A stretch of 64,000 nucleotides of DNA from Curtobacterium sp. MCSS17_015 (GTDB taxonomy: Bacteria; Actinomycetota; Actinomycetes; Actinomycetales; Microbacteriaceae). Shown piece after piece: positions 1 to 9,035 of the stretch. The first letter of the stretch is position 1. Each line of letters begins with the position of its first letter. Position numbers and translations under genes: made by a program. Location of the stretch: positions 3,162,001 to 3,226,000 of the forward strand of contig NZ_CP126256.1 of the NCBI RefSeq assembly GCF_003234265.2. Direction: 5' to 3'. The notes below the pieces were generated by a model. The model did not search any database and had not been told where the DNA came from. It worked only from the letters and a program-made list of their open reading frames with translations.

Positions 1-2197
1 AGTCCACCGGCAGGCGCGGGTTGAACGTCAACCGACCGCCGTGGTCGCGCATCCCGCCGAAGCCGTTGACGAGTGCACCCCAGATGCCACCGGTCGACGC
101 GATGTGCACGCCGTCGGTGGTGTTGCCGTGCAGGTCGGCGAGGTCGACGTAGAGCGCGGTCTGGAAGTACTGGTCGGCGAGCTCGTGGTAGCCGACCTCG
201 GCCGCCATGATCGACTGCACGACCGCCGACAGGGTCGAGTCCCCCGTCGTGAGGGCGTCGTAGTAGTCGAAGTCACGACGCTTCTCGGCGGGGGTGAACT
301 CGTGGCCCTGCAGGAACAGGGCGAGCACGACGTCGGCCTGCTTGAGCACCTGGAACCGGTAGATCACCAGCGGGTGGTAGTGCAGGAGCAACGGGCGCTT
401 CGACTCGGGCGTGCGCTCGAGGTCCCACAACTCCTTGTCGAGGAACTGGGCGTCCTGCGGGTGGATGCCACGGTGCGGATCGAAGGGGATCTCCATCGAC
501 TCGGCCGCGCGCTCCCAGTTCTCGATCTCCTCGGGGTCGAGCCCGGTGCGTCGGACCATCCGCGCGTACTCGTCCGGGTCGTCGACCGCGAGCTGCCGGC
601 AGGCGTTCACGGCGAACCACAGGTTCGCGCGCGCCATGACGTTCGTGTACATGTTGTCGTCGACGACGGTCGTGTACTCGTCCGGGCCGGTGACGCCGTC
701 GATGTGGAACTTCTGGTCGCCGTTCGAGCGCCAGAACCCGAGGTCCTCCCACAGTCGGGCCGTCTCGACGAGGATGTCGATCGCACCGCGCTTGAGGAAG
801 TCGGTGTCGCCGGAGGCCCGCACGTACTGCATGAGGGCATGCGCGATGTCGGCGTCGATGTGGTACTGCGCGGTGCCGGCGGCGTAGTAGGCGCTGGACT
901 CCTCGCCGTTGATCGTCCGCCACGGGAACAGGGCGCCGCGCTGGTTCAGCTCGCGCGCCCGGGAACGTGCGGCGTCGAGCATGTTGTAGCGGAACCGGAG
1001 CGCGTTCCGGGCGACGATCGGCGCCGTGTACGACAGGAACGGCAGGACGTAGATCTCCATGTCCCAGAAGTAGTGGCCGCCGTAGCCGGAGCCGGTCACG
1101 CCCTTCGCCGCGATGCCGTGCCCGTCGGTGCGGGCGGTGGCCTGTGCGAGCTGGAACAGGTTCCACCGCACGGCCTGCTGGATCTCCGGCTGACCGGCGA
1201 CCTCGACGTCGCTGCGGGCCCAGTAGTCGTCGAGCCACTTCCGCTGGTCGCCGAAGACCTGCTCGACGGACTCGTACTTCGCACGGTCGAGCGTGCGGTC
1301 GCACCGGTCGGCGAGTTCGCGCGCCGGGACGCCGCGGGACGTGTGGTAGACGATGCTCTTCACCAGGCGGATCGGCTGCCCGGCCTTCGCCTGCACCCGG
1401 TACACGTGCTTGGCCAGGTCGTCCTCGATGCTCGAGGTCTCGTCCCAGGCGTTCTCGGTCTCCAGCCGGTGCTCGACGCCGACGCAGATCGTCATGCCGG
1501 AGCTCGACGCCTGGTAGCCGAGCAGGGACCGCGAGCCCGCGTTCCGCTTCAACCGCGGCTGGAGGACGCGGTCGGTGAACGACTCGGCCTTGCGCGGGTC
1601 GAACGCGGCCGCCGCGGCCTTCATGCCGGCGTGGTACTCGTCGGCGACGTCCTGGCGGTTGAGCACCTGGCTCGACAGCAGCACGGAGGCGTCGTGGTCG
1701 AGCATCGTGACCTCGTAGTCGATGACGGCGAGGTGCCGTTCGACGAACGACACCAGGCGCCGGGACCGGATGAGGACCCGCTTGCCGGACGGCGTCGACC
1801 ACTCGGTCTCGCGCAGCAGGTACCCGCCGCGGAAGTCGAGCCGGCGGCTGTGGCGGAGGATGTCGGCCTCGGACAGGACGAGCGGCTCGTCGTCGACGTA
1901 CAGCCGGATGACCTTCGCGTCCGGGACGTTGATGATCGTCTGCCCGGTCTTCGCGAACCCGAACGCCGTCTCGGCGTGCCGGATCGGCCAGGTCTCGTGG
2001 AAGCCGTTGATGTACGTGCCGTACTGCACGCCGCCGCGGCCCTCGTCGAAGTTGCCGCGGAGGCCGAGGTACCCGTTCCCGACCGCGAAGTTCGTCTCGT
2101 CGACGCCCTGCTCGTCGGCGTACTCGGTCTCGATCAGCGCCCACTCGTCGACCGGGTACCGGACGCGGTCGAGGGGGTCTTCCGTGATGGGGTTCAT
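1..2197 (-). CDS. Glycoside hydrolase family 65 disaccharide phosphorylase (3' end outside window)
   Basis: Predicted cytosolic phosphorylase splitting an alpha-linked glucose disaccharide (maltose, trehalose or kojibiose type) with phosphate into glucose and beta-glucose-1-phosphate. About 732 codons lie in the window; the end runs off base 1, and GH65 proteins are usually 750-850 residues. The N-terminus opens MNPITEDPLDRVRY, followed by the beta-sandwich containing NGYLGLRGNFDEG. Further on, GPDEY carries the family catalytic acid, here Glu507, and near the visible end come HYHPLVIYRF and STGGIWGALVNGF, typical of the (alpha/alpha)6 barrel. The ATG at 2197 overlaps the upstream HAD gene by four bases (ATGA), so the two are translationally coupled; the HAD enzyme would convert the product to glucose-6-phosphate. 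The exact disaccharide cannot be told from the sequence. Family assignment is firm. Confidence 0.9.
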   Translation of the reverse strand, partial: MNPITEDPLDRVRYPVDEWALIETEYADEQGVDETNFAVGNGYLGLRGNFDEGRGGVQYGTYINGFHETWPIRHAETAFGFAKTGQTIINVPDAKVIRLYVDDEPLVLSEADILRHSRRLDFRGGYLLRETEWSTPSGKRVLIRSRRLVSFVERHLAVIDYEVTMLDHDASVLLSSQVLNRQDVADEYHAGMKAAAAAFDPRKAESFTDRVLQPRLKRNAGSRSLLGYQASSSGMTICVGVEHRLETENAWDETSSIEDDLAKHVYRVQAKAGQPIRLVKSIVYHTSRGVPARELADRCDRTLDRAKYESVEQVFGDQRKWLDDYWARSDVEVAGQPEIQQAVRWNLFQLAQATARTDGHGIAAKGVTGSGYGGHYFWDMEIYVLPFLSYTAPIVARNALRFRYNMLDAARSRARELNQRGALFPWRTINGEESSAYYAAGTAQYHIDADIAHALMQYVRASGDTDFLKRGAIDILVETARLWEDLGFWRSNGDQKFHIDGVTGPDEYTTVVDDNMYTNVMARANLWFAVNACRQLAVDDPDEYARMVRRTGLDPEEIENWERAAESMEIPFDPHRGIHPQDAQFLDKELWDLERTPESKRPLLLHYHPLVIYRFQVLKQADVVLALFLQGHEFTPAEKRRDFDYYDALTTGDSTLSAVVQSIMAAEVGYHELADQYFQTALYVDLADLHGNTTDGVHIASTGGIWGALVNGFGGMRDHGGRLTFNPRLPVD

Positions 2198-3000
2198 GCG
2201 GTCTTCCGGGGGTCGACGGGAGGCAGGTCGGCAGCGGGCTCGTGCGATCCGTCGCCGGGCAGGTCGGGCAGCAGGTCGGCGAGGTCGGACACGACCACGT
2301 CGGCACCGTGCGCGCGGAGGGCGTCGACGCCGGCGCCACGGTCCACGCCGACCACGAGCCCGAAGGCCCCGTTGCGGCCGGCCTCGACCCCGCTCGTGGC
2401 GTCCTCGACCACGACGCACTCGGCCGCGGTCAGCCCGAAGCGGGTCGCCGCGTCGAGGTAGGTGTCCGGGGCGGGCTTGCCGGCCAGGCCGTCCTCACGC
2501 GCGACCGCGCCGTCGACGATGACGTCGAAGCGGTCGATGATGCCGGCCGTCCGGAGCACGTGCTTCGCGTTCGCGGAGCTCGACACCACCGCGACCTCGT
2601 AGCCGGCGGCGATCGCTGCGGTGAGGAAGCGCACCGACCCCGGGTACGCGGCCACGCCGTGCTCCTCGAGCTCCGCGGTGAACTCGGCGTTCTTCCGGTT
2701 GCCGAGCCCGCAGACGGTGTCCAGGATGGGGTCGTCCGCCGGGGTGCCCTCGGGCAGGTCGATCCCGCGGTCGTGCAGGAGCGAGCGGACCCCGTCGTAC
2801 CGCGGCTTGCCGTCGATGAAGGCGAAGTAGTCCTGCTCCGTGTACGGCGCCACCCCGTGGGCGTCGAGGTACGGCGTGAAGAGACGGCTCCAGGCGCGCA
2901 TGTGCACCTCGGCCGTCGGCGTGAGCACACCGTCCAGGTCGAAGAGGAGCGCCCGCTGGTCCGCGAGGCGTGCAGGGGTTCGCCGATCCGACGACGTCAT
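2194..3000 (-). CDS. pgmB: HAD-superfamily hydrolase, beta-phosphoglucomutase type
   Basis: Likely converts beta-glucose-1-phosphate from the neighbouring GH65 phosphorylase into glucose-6-phosphate. The 268-residue length suits the family. HAD motif I is FDLDGVLTP, with nucleophile Asp21 and acid/base Asp23; motif II is VVSSSANAK; motif III/IV is the lysine of GKPAPDTY followed by VVEDATSGVEAG. The cap domain lies around residues 35-110. It is the first gene of a two-gene operon and overlaps the GH65 start by four bases. Plain phosphatase activity is an alternative, but linkage to GH65 makes the mutase role the better inference. Confidence 0.85.
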   Translation of the reverse strand: MTSSDRRTPARLADQRALLFDLDGVLTPTAEVHMRAWSRLFTPYLDAHGVAPYTEQDYFAFIDGKPRYDGVRSLLHDRGIDLPEGTPADDPILDTVCGLGNRKNAEFTAELEEHGVAAYPGSVRFLTAAIAAGYEVAVVSSSANAKHVLRTAGIIDRFDVIVDGAVAREDGLAGKPAPDTYLDAATRFGLTAAECVVVEDATSGVEAGRNGAFGLVVGVDRGAGVDALRAHGADVVVSDLADLLPDLPGDGSHEPAADLPPVDPRKTA

Positions 3001-3168
3001 GGGCAGACCTTCCAGGGAGCGGTGTCGAACACGAATGCAGCGCGTCCCACTCTAGGACCGGCACGCAGCGTTGTCCTCCAGCGGTGGTGGATGCCGACGG
3101 AGACCGGTGCGGTCCACCGAACGCGGACCTGGGGACGTGTTCAGCACCGGCCAGAGACGCTCGCGCTC

Positions 3169-4521
3169 ATGACATCCGACACCACCGCACGGCCGCAGGA
3201 CGGGACCGGCTCGAAGCTGAAGCAGGCGATCACCGGTCCTCTGCTGTTCCTCTTCATCCTCGGCGACGTGCTCGGCGCGGGCATCTACGCCCTCATGGGC
3301 ACCCTGTCGAAGGACGTGGGCGGCGCGCTCTGGGCTCCGCTGGTCCTCGCGCTCCTCCTGGCCCTGCTCACCGCGGGCTCGTACGCCGAGCTCGTCACGA
3401 AGTACCCGAAGGCCGGTGGCGCCGCGGTGTTCGCCGAGCGTGCCTACAAGGTGCCGCTGGTGTCGTTCCTGGTCGGGTTCTCGATGCTCGCCGCCGGTGT
3501 GACGAGCGCGGCCGGCCTCTCCCTCGCGTTCGCCGGTGACTACCTCGGCACGTTCATCGACGTCCCGCCGGTGCCCGCGGCGATCGTCTTCCTCGCGCTC
3601 GTCGCCTGCCTGAACGCCCGCGGGATCTCGGACTCGCTGCGCAGCAACGTCGTGATGACGATCATCGAGCTGTCCGGCCTGGTCATCGTCATCGTGTCGG
3701 TCGCCCTGATGATGGGCGGCGGGGGCGGGGACGTCTCCCGCGTCGGGGCCTTCCCGGCGGAGGCGAACCCCGCGCTCGCGACCCTCAGCGCCGCGATCGT
3801 CGCCTACTACTCGTTCGTCGGCTTCGAGACCTCGGCCAACGTCGCCGAGGAGGTCCGCGAACCGGCCAAGGTCTACCCCCGTGCACTGTTCGGCTCCCTC
3901 GCCACCGCGGGCGTCGTCTACGTGCTCGTCGCGCTCGCCAGCTCGATCGCGTTGCCCGCCTCGGAGCTGTCCGACTCGAGCGGCCCGCTCCTGGCGGTCG
4001 TCGCCGCGACCGGTGTCGGCATCCCGGACGTGGTGTTCAGCCTCATCGCCCTGGTCGCGGTCGCGAACGGCGCCCTGCTCACCATGATCATGGCGAGCCG
4101 CGTCACCTACGGCATGGCTGAACAACGTCTGCTGCCCAGCCTGCTCGGCAAGGTGCTCCCGAAGCGGAAGACCCCGTGGACCGCGATCATCGCCACCACC
4201 GTGGTCGCGATGCTCCTCACCCTCGTCGGGGACGTCGGCACCCTCGCCGAGACCGTCGTGCTCCTGCTGCTCTTCGTCTTCATCAGCACGAACGTCGCGG
4301 TCCTCGTGCTCCGCAAGGACAAGGTGGAGCACGAGCACTTCCGGGTGTGGACCTTCGTCCCGGTGCTCGGCGTCGCGTCCTGCATCCTGCTGCTCACGCA
4401 GCAGAGCGGCCAGGTCTGGCTGTACGCGGCGATCCTGCTGGCCGTCGGTGTGGTGCTGTACTTCATCGCCCGTGCGACGCGCGGCCGCGAGCGCACCACC
4501 TCGGACACGCAGGCCCGCTGA
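3169..4521 (+). CDS. APC-superfamily amino acid permease
   Basis: Integral membrane transporter of 450 residues, probably a proton-coupled amino acid uptake system. After a short polar N-terminus (MTSDTTARPQDGTGSKLKQA) comes the APC signature of helix 1, GDVLGAGIYALMG, then about twelve hydrophobic segments ending near residue 440. Substrate is unknown. The reading frame stays open far upstream, antisense to the HAD gene, but homology begins at this ATG. It is divergent from the phosphorylase operon and followed by two strong hairpins. No clear Shine-Dalgarno is seen. Confidence 0.88.
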   Translation: MTSDTTARPQDGTGSKLKQAITGPLLFLFILGDVLGAGIYALMGTLSKDVGGALWAPLVLALLLALLTAGSYAELVTKYPKAGGAAVFAERAYKVPLVSFLVGFSMLAAGVTSAAGLSLAFAGDYLGTFIDVPPVPAAIVFLALVACLNARGISDSLRSNVVMTIIELSGLVIVIVSVALMMGGGGGDVSRVGAFPAEANPALATLSAAIVAYYSFVGFETSANVAEEVREPAKVYPRALFGSLATAGVVYVLVALASSIALPASELSDSSGPLLAVVAATGVGIPDVVFSLIALVAVANGALLTMIMASRVTYGMAEQRLLPSLLGKVLPKRKTPWTAIIATTVVAMLLTLVGDVGTLAETVVLLLLFVFISTNVAVLVLRKDKVEHEHFRVWTFVPVLGVASCILLLTQQSGQVWLYAAILLAVGVVLYFIARATRGRERTTSDTQAR

Positions 4522-4528
4522 CCGGGTC

Positions 4529-4567
4529 GGGGCGGGCCTCCCGGCTGACGGCCTGGAGGCCCGCCCC
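4529..4567 (+). terminator. Hairpin terminator after the permease
   Basis: Perfect 13-bp stem: GGGGCGGGCCTCC at 4529-4541 pairs with 4555-4567 across a 13-base loop, starting eight bases after the permease stop. There is no U-tract, as usual in GC-rich actinobacteria. It contains the recurring CGGGCCTCCC core. Confidence 0.7.
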
Positions 4568-4601
4568 GCGTCCGCCGCACCGCATCGCGCCCCGTTGCGC
4601 T

Positions 4602-4631
4602 CATCGCGCCCCGTCCCGACGGGGCGCGATG
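4602..4631. terminator. Second hairpin between convergent genes
   Basis: Perfect 13-bp stem (4602-4614 with 4619-4631) with a CCCG loop, lying between the convergent permease and alpha/beta hydrolase. It could stop transcription from either side. A partial copy of the arm occurs just upstream (4583-4594). Confidence 0.7.
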
Positions 4632-4672
4632 CGCGTCTCGGGGCGCGTCCCGATGTCCGCGCCGTCTGCGAC

Positions 4673-5434
4673 TCAGCGCAGGTCGCGGACCCAGCTCTCG
4701 ACGGCGGCCGTGACCGCGCGGCCGGACTCGCGGCGGGAGACCGTCGCGGGGAGGTCCCCGGGCTGGGCGCCGTAGGCCCCGAAGGCGGCGTGGTTCGCAC
4801 CGGTGACCTCGGTCATCGTCGCGCTGGCCGGGAGTTCGTCGCGCGCGGCCGCGACCTTCTCGGGTGTCGACAGGCCGTCCCGGGAGCCGGAGACGCTGAG
4901 CACGTCGAGGTCGCTGTCCGAGAGGTCGTCCGCGCAGTAGCTACCGAGGAGGAGCACCCCGGCGACGTCCCGGTCCTCCGCGAGCTGGCACGCACGCACG
5001 CCGCCCAGGGAGTGCCCGCCCACCGCCCACGTCAGGCCGTCCGGCGCATGCGCTGCGAAGCGCGAGAGCGGACGGGTGTCGAAGAACGCGAGGTTGAGCG
5101 TCGGCTTCGTGATGACGACCGTCGTGCCGTCACCGACCACCTGCCGGAAGGTCGCCATGTACGCGTACGGGTCGACCTTCGCGCCGGGCACGAACACGAT
5201 GCTGACGCCGTCCGCGGTGCCGGTCGGGGTCATCACGACGGCGTCGCCCGCGTCCCGCACGGACACCCGATCGTCCCGCCAGACGGTCAGGGCTGCGGAT
5301 CGGGTGCCCTGCAGGACGATGTGCGCCCAGACGAGGAACACGAGGACGAGGACGAGGAGCGCGGCGAGGACCCACGTGCCGATCCGGAGCGCACGGTGTC
5401 GTCGGGCACGGCCTGGTCGCGCGTCGGTGCTCAC
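4673..5434 (-). CDS. Membrane-anchored alpha/beta hydrolase
   Basis: 253-residue alpha/beta-hydrolase-fold protein (Abhydrolase_5 type). A single N-terminal membrane segment (about residues 17-42) would place the catalytic domain outside the membrane. The nucleophile elbow is GGHSLGG; VSGSRDGLSTPEK fits the acid region and GANHAAFG the catalytic histidine. The natural ester or amide substrate is unknown. The GTG start has no Shine-Dalgarno, but a TACCGT box at 5442-5447 lies seven bases upstream, so it is probably leaderless. Confidence 0.8.
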   Translation of the reverse strand: MSTDARPGRARRHRALRIGTWVLAALLVLVLVFLVWAHIVLQGTRSAALTVWRDDRVSVRDAGDAVVMTPTGTADGVSIVFVPGAKVDPYAYMATFRQVVGDGTTVVITKPTLNLAFFDTRPLSRFAAHAPDGLTWAVGGHSLGGVRACQLAEDRDVAGVLLLGSYCADDLSDSDLDVLSVSGSRDGLSTPEKVAAARDELPASATMTEVTGANHAAFGAYGAQPGDLPATVSRRESGRAVTAAVESWVRDLR

Positions 5435-5493
5435 GTCGCCGACGGTACCGCCGCCGCCCGGGCGCAGGGCGAGCCGGAGGGTCCGGCGGGAGG

Positions 5494-6132
5494 TCAGTCG
5501 TCGGTGTCGACCGTGTTCGTGACGACCTTCCCGCTGCCGGCGTCGATGCGGATGCTGTGTGTCGTGCCGGAGCCGTCGAGGACGTCACCCTCCCAGACGA
5601 CCGTGCCCGCGTGGTCGTCGAGACCGAGCTCGGTGACCGTGCCGCGGACGGTCTTCGTCAGGGTCGACGCGGCCTGCGCGACCGACAGGTCCGCGGCGTC
5701 GACGAACCGCTCGTTCTCCGCGACGTCCTCGGCGTCCGCGGTCTCCTTCGTCGGGACCGCGGTGGTGCGCTCGCCGTCGGCGTCGACGTGGACCTCGTGC
5801 TCGTCCCCGTTGGACGTCACGACGAGGACCTCCCACGAGGTGCCGCCGGCCTCCTGCTCGACCGAGGTCACCGTCCCGGAACCGACGGCCTTTCGCGCGG
5901 TGGTCGCGGCGGCGACGAGGGCGTCCTCCCCCGGCACGGTGGCGCTCCCGCTGGCGTCGTCCGTGGTCGCGCCGTCGGTGGCGGAGACGGACGGACCGGA
6001 GGCTGCCGGGGCCGCGACGTCGTCGCGGTCGTCGTCGTCGGTGGCGCACCCGGCGAGCGCCAGCGCTCCGACGAGCGGGAGGGCGGCGACGAGGGCGATG
6101 CGGCGGGCGGTGGTCTTCTTCGTGGTCTGCAT
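5494..6132 (-). CDS. PepSY-domain lipoprotein
   Basis: 212-residue predicted lipoprotein. The signal peptide ends in the lipobox LALAGC, followed by an acidic, Ser/Thr-rich linker to about residue 70. Two PepSY-like repeats follow, recognisable by GTVTSVEQEAGGTSWEVLV and GTVTELGLDDHAGTVVWEG. PepSY domains are thought to modulate extracytoplasmic enzymes or sensors; no enzymatic motif is present. It lies 88 bases after a histidine-kinase gene in the same direction, so it may be a target or accessory of that system. A CAGGCT box six bases before the ATG suggests its own leaderless promoter. Confidence 0.75.
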   Translation of the reverse strand: MQTTKKTTARRIALVAALPLVGALALAGCATDDDDRDDVAAPAASGPSVSATDGATTDDASGSATVPGEDALVAAATTARKAVGSGTVTSVEQEAGGTSWEVLVVTSNGDEHEVHVDADGERTTAVPTKETADAEDVAENERFVDAADLSVAQAASTLTKTVRGTVTELGLDDHAGTVVWEGDVLDGSGTTHSIRIDAGSGKVVTNTVDTDD

Positions 6133-6220
6133 GTCGTCAGCCTGGCGAGCGGGCACTGAAGCAGACCTGAAGCGACCTGGGGCGACGCCGCAGGGCGGGC
6201 GACCGGGCACCGGCCGCGAC

Positions 6221-7552
6221 TCAGTCCCGCAGGAGTGGCAGCCGCACGGTGAACCGCGCTCCCCCGCCGGGCGCGGCCGACACCGCGACGGACCCGCCGT
6301 GCCCGCGGACCACGGCGTCGACGATCGCGAGGCCCAGCCCGGAGCCGCCGGCGTCCCGCGCCCGGCCCTCGTCGAGCCGCACGAAGCGCTCGAACACACG
6401 GGTCCGGTCGGCCTCCGGGACGCCGTGCCCGTCGTCGTCCACGGTGAGCACCGCATCGCCACCGACGCTCCCGAGCGCGACGGTCACGGCCAGGTCCGCG
6501 TGCCGGACGGCGTTGTCCACGAGGTTCCGCACGACCCGTCCGAGCAGCCGCTCGTCGCCGCGGACCCGGGCCGGTGCGACCCCGGACACGTCGACGTGCA
6601 CGGTCGCCCGCGGCCGCGACGCCTCCGCGAACACGAGGTCGTCGAGGTCGACGGCACGGTCCCGGTCGCGTCCGCGTTCATCCAGGCGGGTGAGCAGGAG
6701 CAGCGACTCGACGAGCTCCTGCAGCCGGGCGCCCTCGTCGAGCACGACGTCGGCCAGGTCCCCGGTGTCGGTGACGTCGGGGTGCGCCCGTGCGACCTCG
6801 GCGTGCTGGCGGATCGTCGCGAGCGGGGAGCGGAGTTCGTGGGAGGCGTCCGAGACGAACCGCCGCTGCGCCTGCTGGGACGCCTCGAGTCGGCCGAGCA
6901 TCCGGTTCATGGTCAAGGCGAGCCGGTCGACCTCGTCCCCGGAGCCCGGTTCGTCGACGCGGGCGTGCAGGTTCGTGCCCTCGACATCGTCGACCTCGCG
7001 GCGCATCCGGTCGACCGGACGGAGCGCACGACCGACGACGGACCAGGTCACGAGCGACATGAGCGCCACGACGACCGGGACGGCGACGACCAGCAGCACG
7101 GTCACGGTCCGCACGGCGGCGTCGGCGTCCTCGAGCGAGGCGCCGACGACGAGGACGCCGCCGGTGCCGTCCGGCAGGTCGACGTCGTCGGCGACGAGCA
7201 GCCACCGCTCGCCGTCGTGCCGGTACCGCGACTCCTCGGCGGTGTCGAGGGGCTGGCCGGGGCTGTCGTCGGCGCGGGCCAGCACCTGGCCGTCGTCGTC
7301 CTGCAGTTGGGCGAGCACGTCGTCGTCCTCCGCCGCCACCACACCGGCTCCGTCCGCCTCAACCCGGGTGGCGAGGCCGTCGAGCGTCTGCTCGGCCGAC
7401 GACCGGACGCCGTCGGACAAGGAGCTCCGCAGGACCGCGACGAACGTGACCGCCCCGATGACGAGGGCGACGAGGACGACGAGGGCCGCGCCTCCCGTCG
7501 CACGCGCCCGGATGGAACGGGGGCGACGGGACGGACGCGACCGGTCAGCCAC
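6221..7552 (-). CDS. Sensor histidine kinase
   Basis: 443-residue membrane histidine kinase. There are two transmembrane segments (about residues 22-42 and 155-180) bracketing an extracytoplasmic sensor region, then HAMP, then the HisKA motif DASHELRSPLATIRQH with phospho-accepting His238. The HATPase domain shows the N box (RNLVDNAVRHA), G1 (VDDDGHGVP) and G2 (GGSGLGLAIV). The gene overlaps the response regulator upstream by eight bases, so they are a coupled pair. The stimulus is not evident; the following PepSY lipoprotein suggests envelope sensing. Confidence 0.9.
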   Translation of the reverse strand: MADRSRPSRRPRSIRARATGGAALVVLVALVIGAVTFVAVLRSSLSDGVRSSAEQTLDGLATRVEADGAGVVAAEDDDVLAQLQDDDGQVLARADDSPGQPLDTAEESRYRHDGERWLLVADDVDLPDGTGGVLVVGASLEDADAAVRTVTVLLVVAVPVVVALMSLVTWSVVGRALRPVDRMRREVDDVEGTNLHARVDEPGSGDEVDRLALTMNRMLGRLEASQQAQRRFVSDASHELRSPLATIRQHAEVARAHPDVTDTGDLADVVLDEGARLQELVESLLLLTRLDERGRDRDRAVDLDDLVFAEASRPRATVHVDVSGVAPARVRGDERLLGRVVRNLVDNAVRHADLAVTVALGSVGGDAVLTVDDDGHGVPEADRTRVFERFVRLDEGRARDAGGSGLGLAIVDAVVRGHGGSVAVSAAPGGGARFTVRLPLLRD

Positions 7553-8222
7553 CGTCGACGTCGAGGCGGTACCCGGCCCCGCGGACGGTCTCGATGGCGT
7601 TCCGGCCGAACGGGCGGTCGACCCTGCGGCGGAGGTGCCCGACGTAGACCTCGACGATGTTCGGGTCCCCCGTGAAGTCGTCGTCCCAGACGTTCGCGAT
7701 GACGTCCCGCTTCGACAGCACCTGCCCGGGGTGGCGCATGAGGTACTCGAGGACGGTGAACTCCCGGCTCGTCAGGTCGAGCAACGTCTCGCCGCGCCAG
7801 ACACGACGCTCCGCCGGGTCGAGCCGCAGGTCGCCGGCCTGGAGGACCGTGGGCCGTTCCCGGGATCCGCGCCGGACGAGCGCACGGAGGCGTGCGACGA
7901 GCACCGGGAACGAGAACGGTTTCGTCACGTAGTCGTCGGCGCCGGCGTCGAGGGCGTCGACCTGGTCCCACTCGCCGTCCTTCGCGGTGAGCATGAGCAC
8001 CGGGGTCCAGTCCTGCTCGGCGCGGAGGGTCGCGCAGACCTTCCAGCCGCTCATGCCCGGCATCATCAGGTCGAGGACGATGGCGTCGTACGGGTTCTCG
8101 CGGGCGTACCAGAGCCCGTCGACCCCGTCGTGGGCGACGTCGACGGCGAACCCCTCGGCCTGGAGGCCCTTGCGGATGCCGTCGGCGAGCCGCACCTCGT
8201 CGTCGACCACCAGCACGCGCAT
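7545..8222 (-). CDS. OmpR/PhoB-family response regulator
   Basis: 225-residue DNA-binding partner of the adjacent kinase. The receiver domain has the acidic pair Asp7/Asp8, phosphorylation site Asp51 in VLDLMMPG, and Lys in VTKPFSF. The C-terminal winged helix includes LTSREFTVLEYLMRHPG and VRGAGYRL. The ATG at 8222 is chosen because the receiver domain begins there; an in-frame extension upstream is not family-like. A CATGCT box six bases upstream fits a leaderless start. Confidence 0.92.
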   Translation of the reverse strand: MRVLVVDDEVRLADGIRKGLQAEGFAVDVAHDGVDGLWYARENPYDAIVLDLMMPGMSGWKVCATLRAEQDWTPVLMLTAKDGEWDQVDALDAGADDYVTKPFSFPVLVARLRALVRRGSRERPTVLQAGDLRLDPAERRVWRGETLLDLTSREFTVLEYLMRHPGQVLSKRDVIANVWDDDFTGDPNIVEVYVGHLRRRVDRPFGRNAIETVRGAGYRLDVDGG

Positions 8223-8314
8223 CGTCCGAGCATGGCGGCGCGGCCTGAACCGGCGCTGAAGCCGGCTGGCGGAACGCCCCCGTTCACCCGAGACGAGCCC
8301 CCGCGGAACGCAAC

Positions 8315-8360
8315 GTGGGCGGTCCCTCGCAGCGGAGTACCGCTGCGTGGAACCGCCCAC
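8315..8360 (-). terminator. Long hairpin after the RuMP operon
   Basis: 21-bp stem (8315-8335 with 8340-8360) with two mismatches and a four-base AGTA loop, 20 bases downstream of the hexulose-phosphate synthase stop. This is the likely end of the leftward operon, shielding the response-regulator promoter. Confidence 0.75.
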
Positions 8361-8379
8361 ATCGCGTGTTGCGGAAGGA

Positions 8380-9009
8380 CTACGCGGCGTCGATCGCGGC
8401 GCGGATCTCGGCGGCGGCAGCGCCGACGTCCGAGGCGCTGTAGATCGCGCTGCCGGCGACGGCGACGCGGGCACCCGCGGCCTTGACCGAGGCGACCGAG
8501 GACGCCTTCACGCCACCGGCGATCGAGAACGGCACGCCCGAGGCCTTGCCCTCGTCGAGGAGCGTGTCGAACGTGAAGCCCTCCTCGGCCTGCTCGTCGA
8601 GGCCGGCGTGCACCTCGACGAACTCGACGCCGAGCTCGGTGACCTCGCGGGCACGGGCGGCCTTGTCCGGGACGCCGATCAGGTCGACGACGATGCCCTT
8701 GCCGTGCTTCTCCGCGGCGGCGACGGCCCCCACGATCGTGCTGTCCCCGGCGACGCCGAGCACGGTGACGAGGTCGGCACCTGCCTGGAACGCCATGTCG
8801 GCCTCGAGCTCACCGGCGTCCATCGTCTTGAGGTCGGCGAACACGATCTTGTCCGGGTGTGCTTCCTTCATCGCGGTGATCGCGGCGACGCCGGCGCTCT
8901 TCACGAGCGGGGTGCCGAGCTCGAGGATGTCGACGTGCGGAGCGGCCTGGGCGGCGAGCTCGAGCGCGGTCTCGGTGGACAGGGTGTCGATGGCGAACTG
9001 CAGCTGCAT
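8380..9009 (-). CDS. hxlA: 3-hexulose-6-phosphate synthase
   Basis: Condenses formaldehyde with ribulose-5-phosphate to give hexulose-6-phosphate, the first step of the ribulose monophosphate cycle. The 209-residue protein is full length for the orotidine-decarboxylase-like barrel: MQLQFAIDTLS, VDILELGTPL, IVFADLKTMDAGELEADMAF (metal/phosphate site), and the phosphate-binding end SIAGGVKASSV and VAVAGSAIYSA. The isomerase gene lies 27 bases upstream in the same direction. In a heterotroph this pair usually serves formaldehyde detoxification or pentose formation. Confidence 0.92.
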   Translation of the reverse strand: MQLQFAIDTLSTETALELAAQAAPHVDILELGTPLVKSAGVAAITAMKEAHPDKIVFADLKTMDAGELEADMAFQAGADLVTVLGVAGDSTIVGAVAAAEKHGKGIVVDLIGVPDKAARAREVTELGVEFVEVHAGLDEQAEEGFTFDTLLDEGKASGVPFSIAGGVKASSVASVKAAGARVAVAGSAIYSASDVGAAAAEIRAAIDAA

Positions 9010-9035
9010 GCTGGTGCTTCCTTCTTCCGTGGGGG

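Noticed and set aside
41..2461. 806-residue open frame on the plus strand
   Set aside because: It is antisense to the GH65 phosphorylase and HAD gene, with low-complexity Arg/Val/Glu composition typical of the shadow frame of GC-rich genes.
4448..7675. 1075-residue open frame on the plus strand
   Set aside because: Spans antisense across several clearly assigned genes (hydrolase, PepSY lipoprotein, histidine kinase); no family-like motif.
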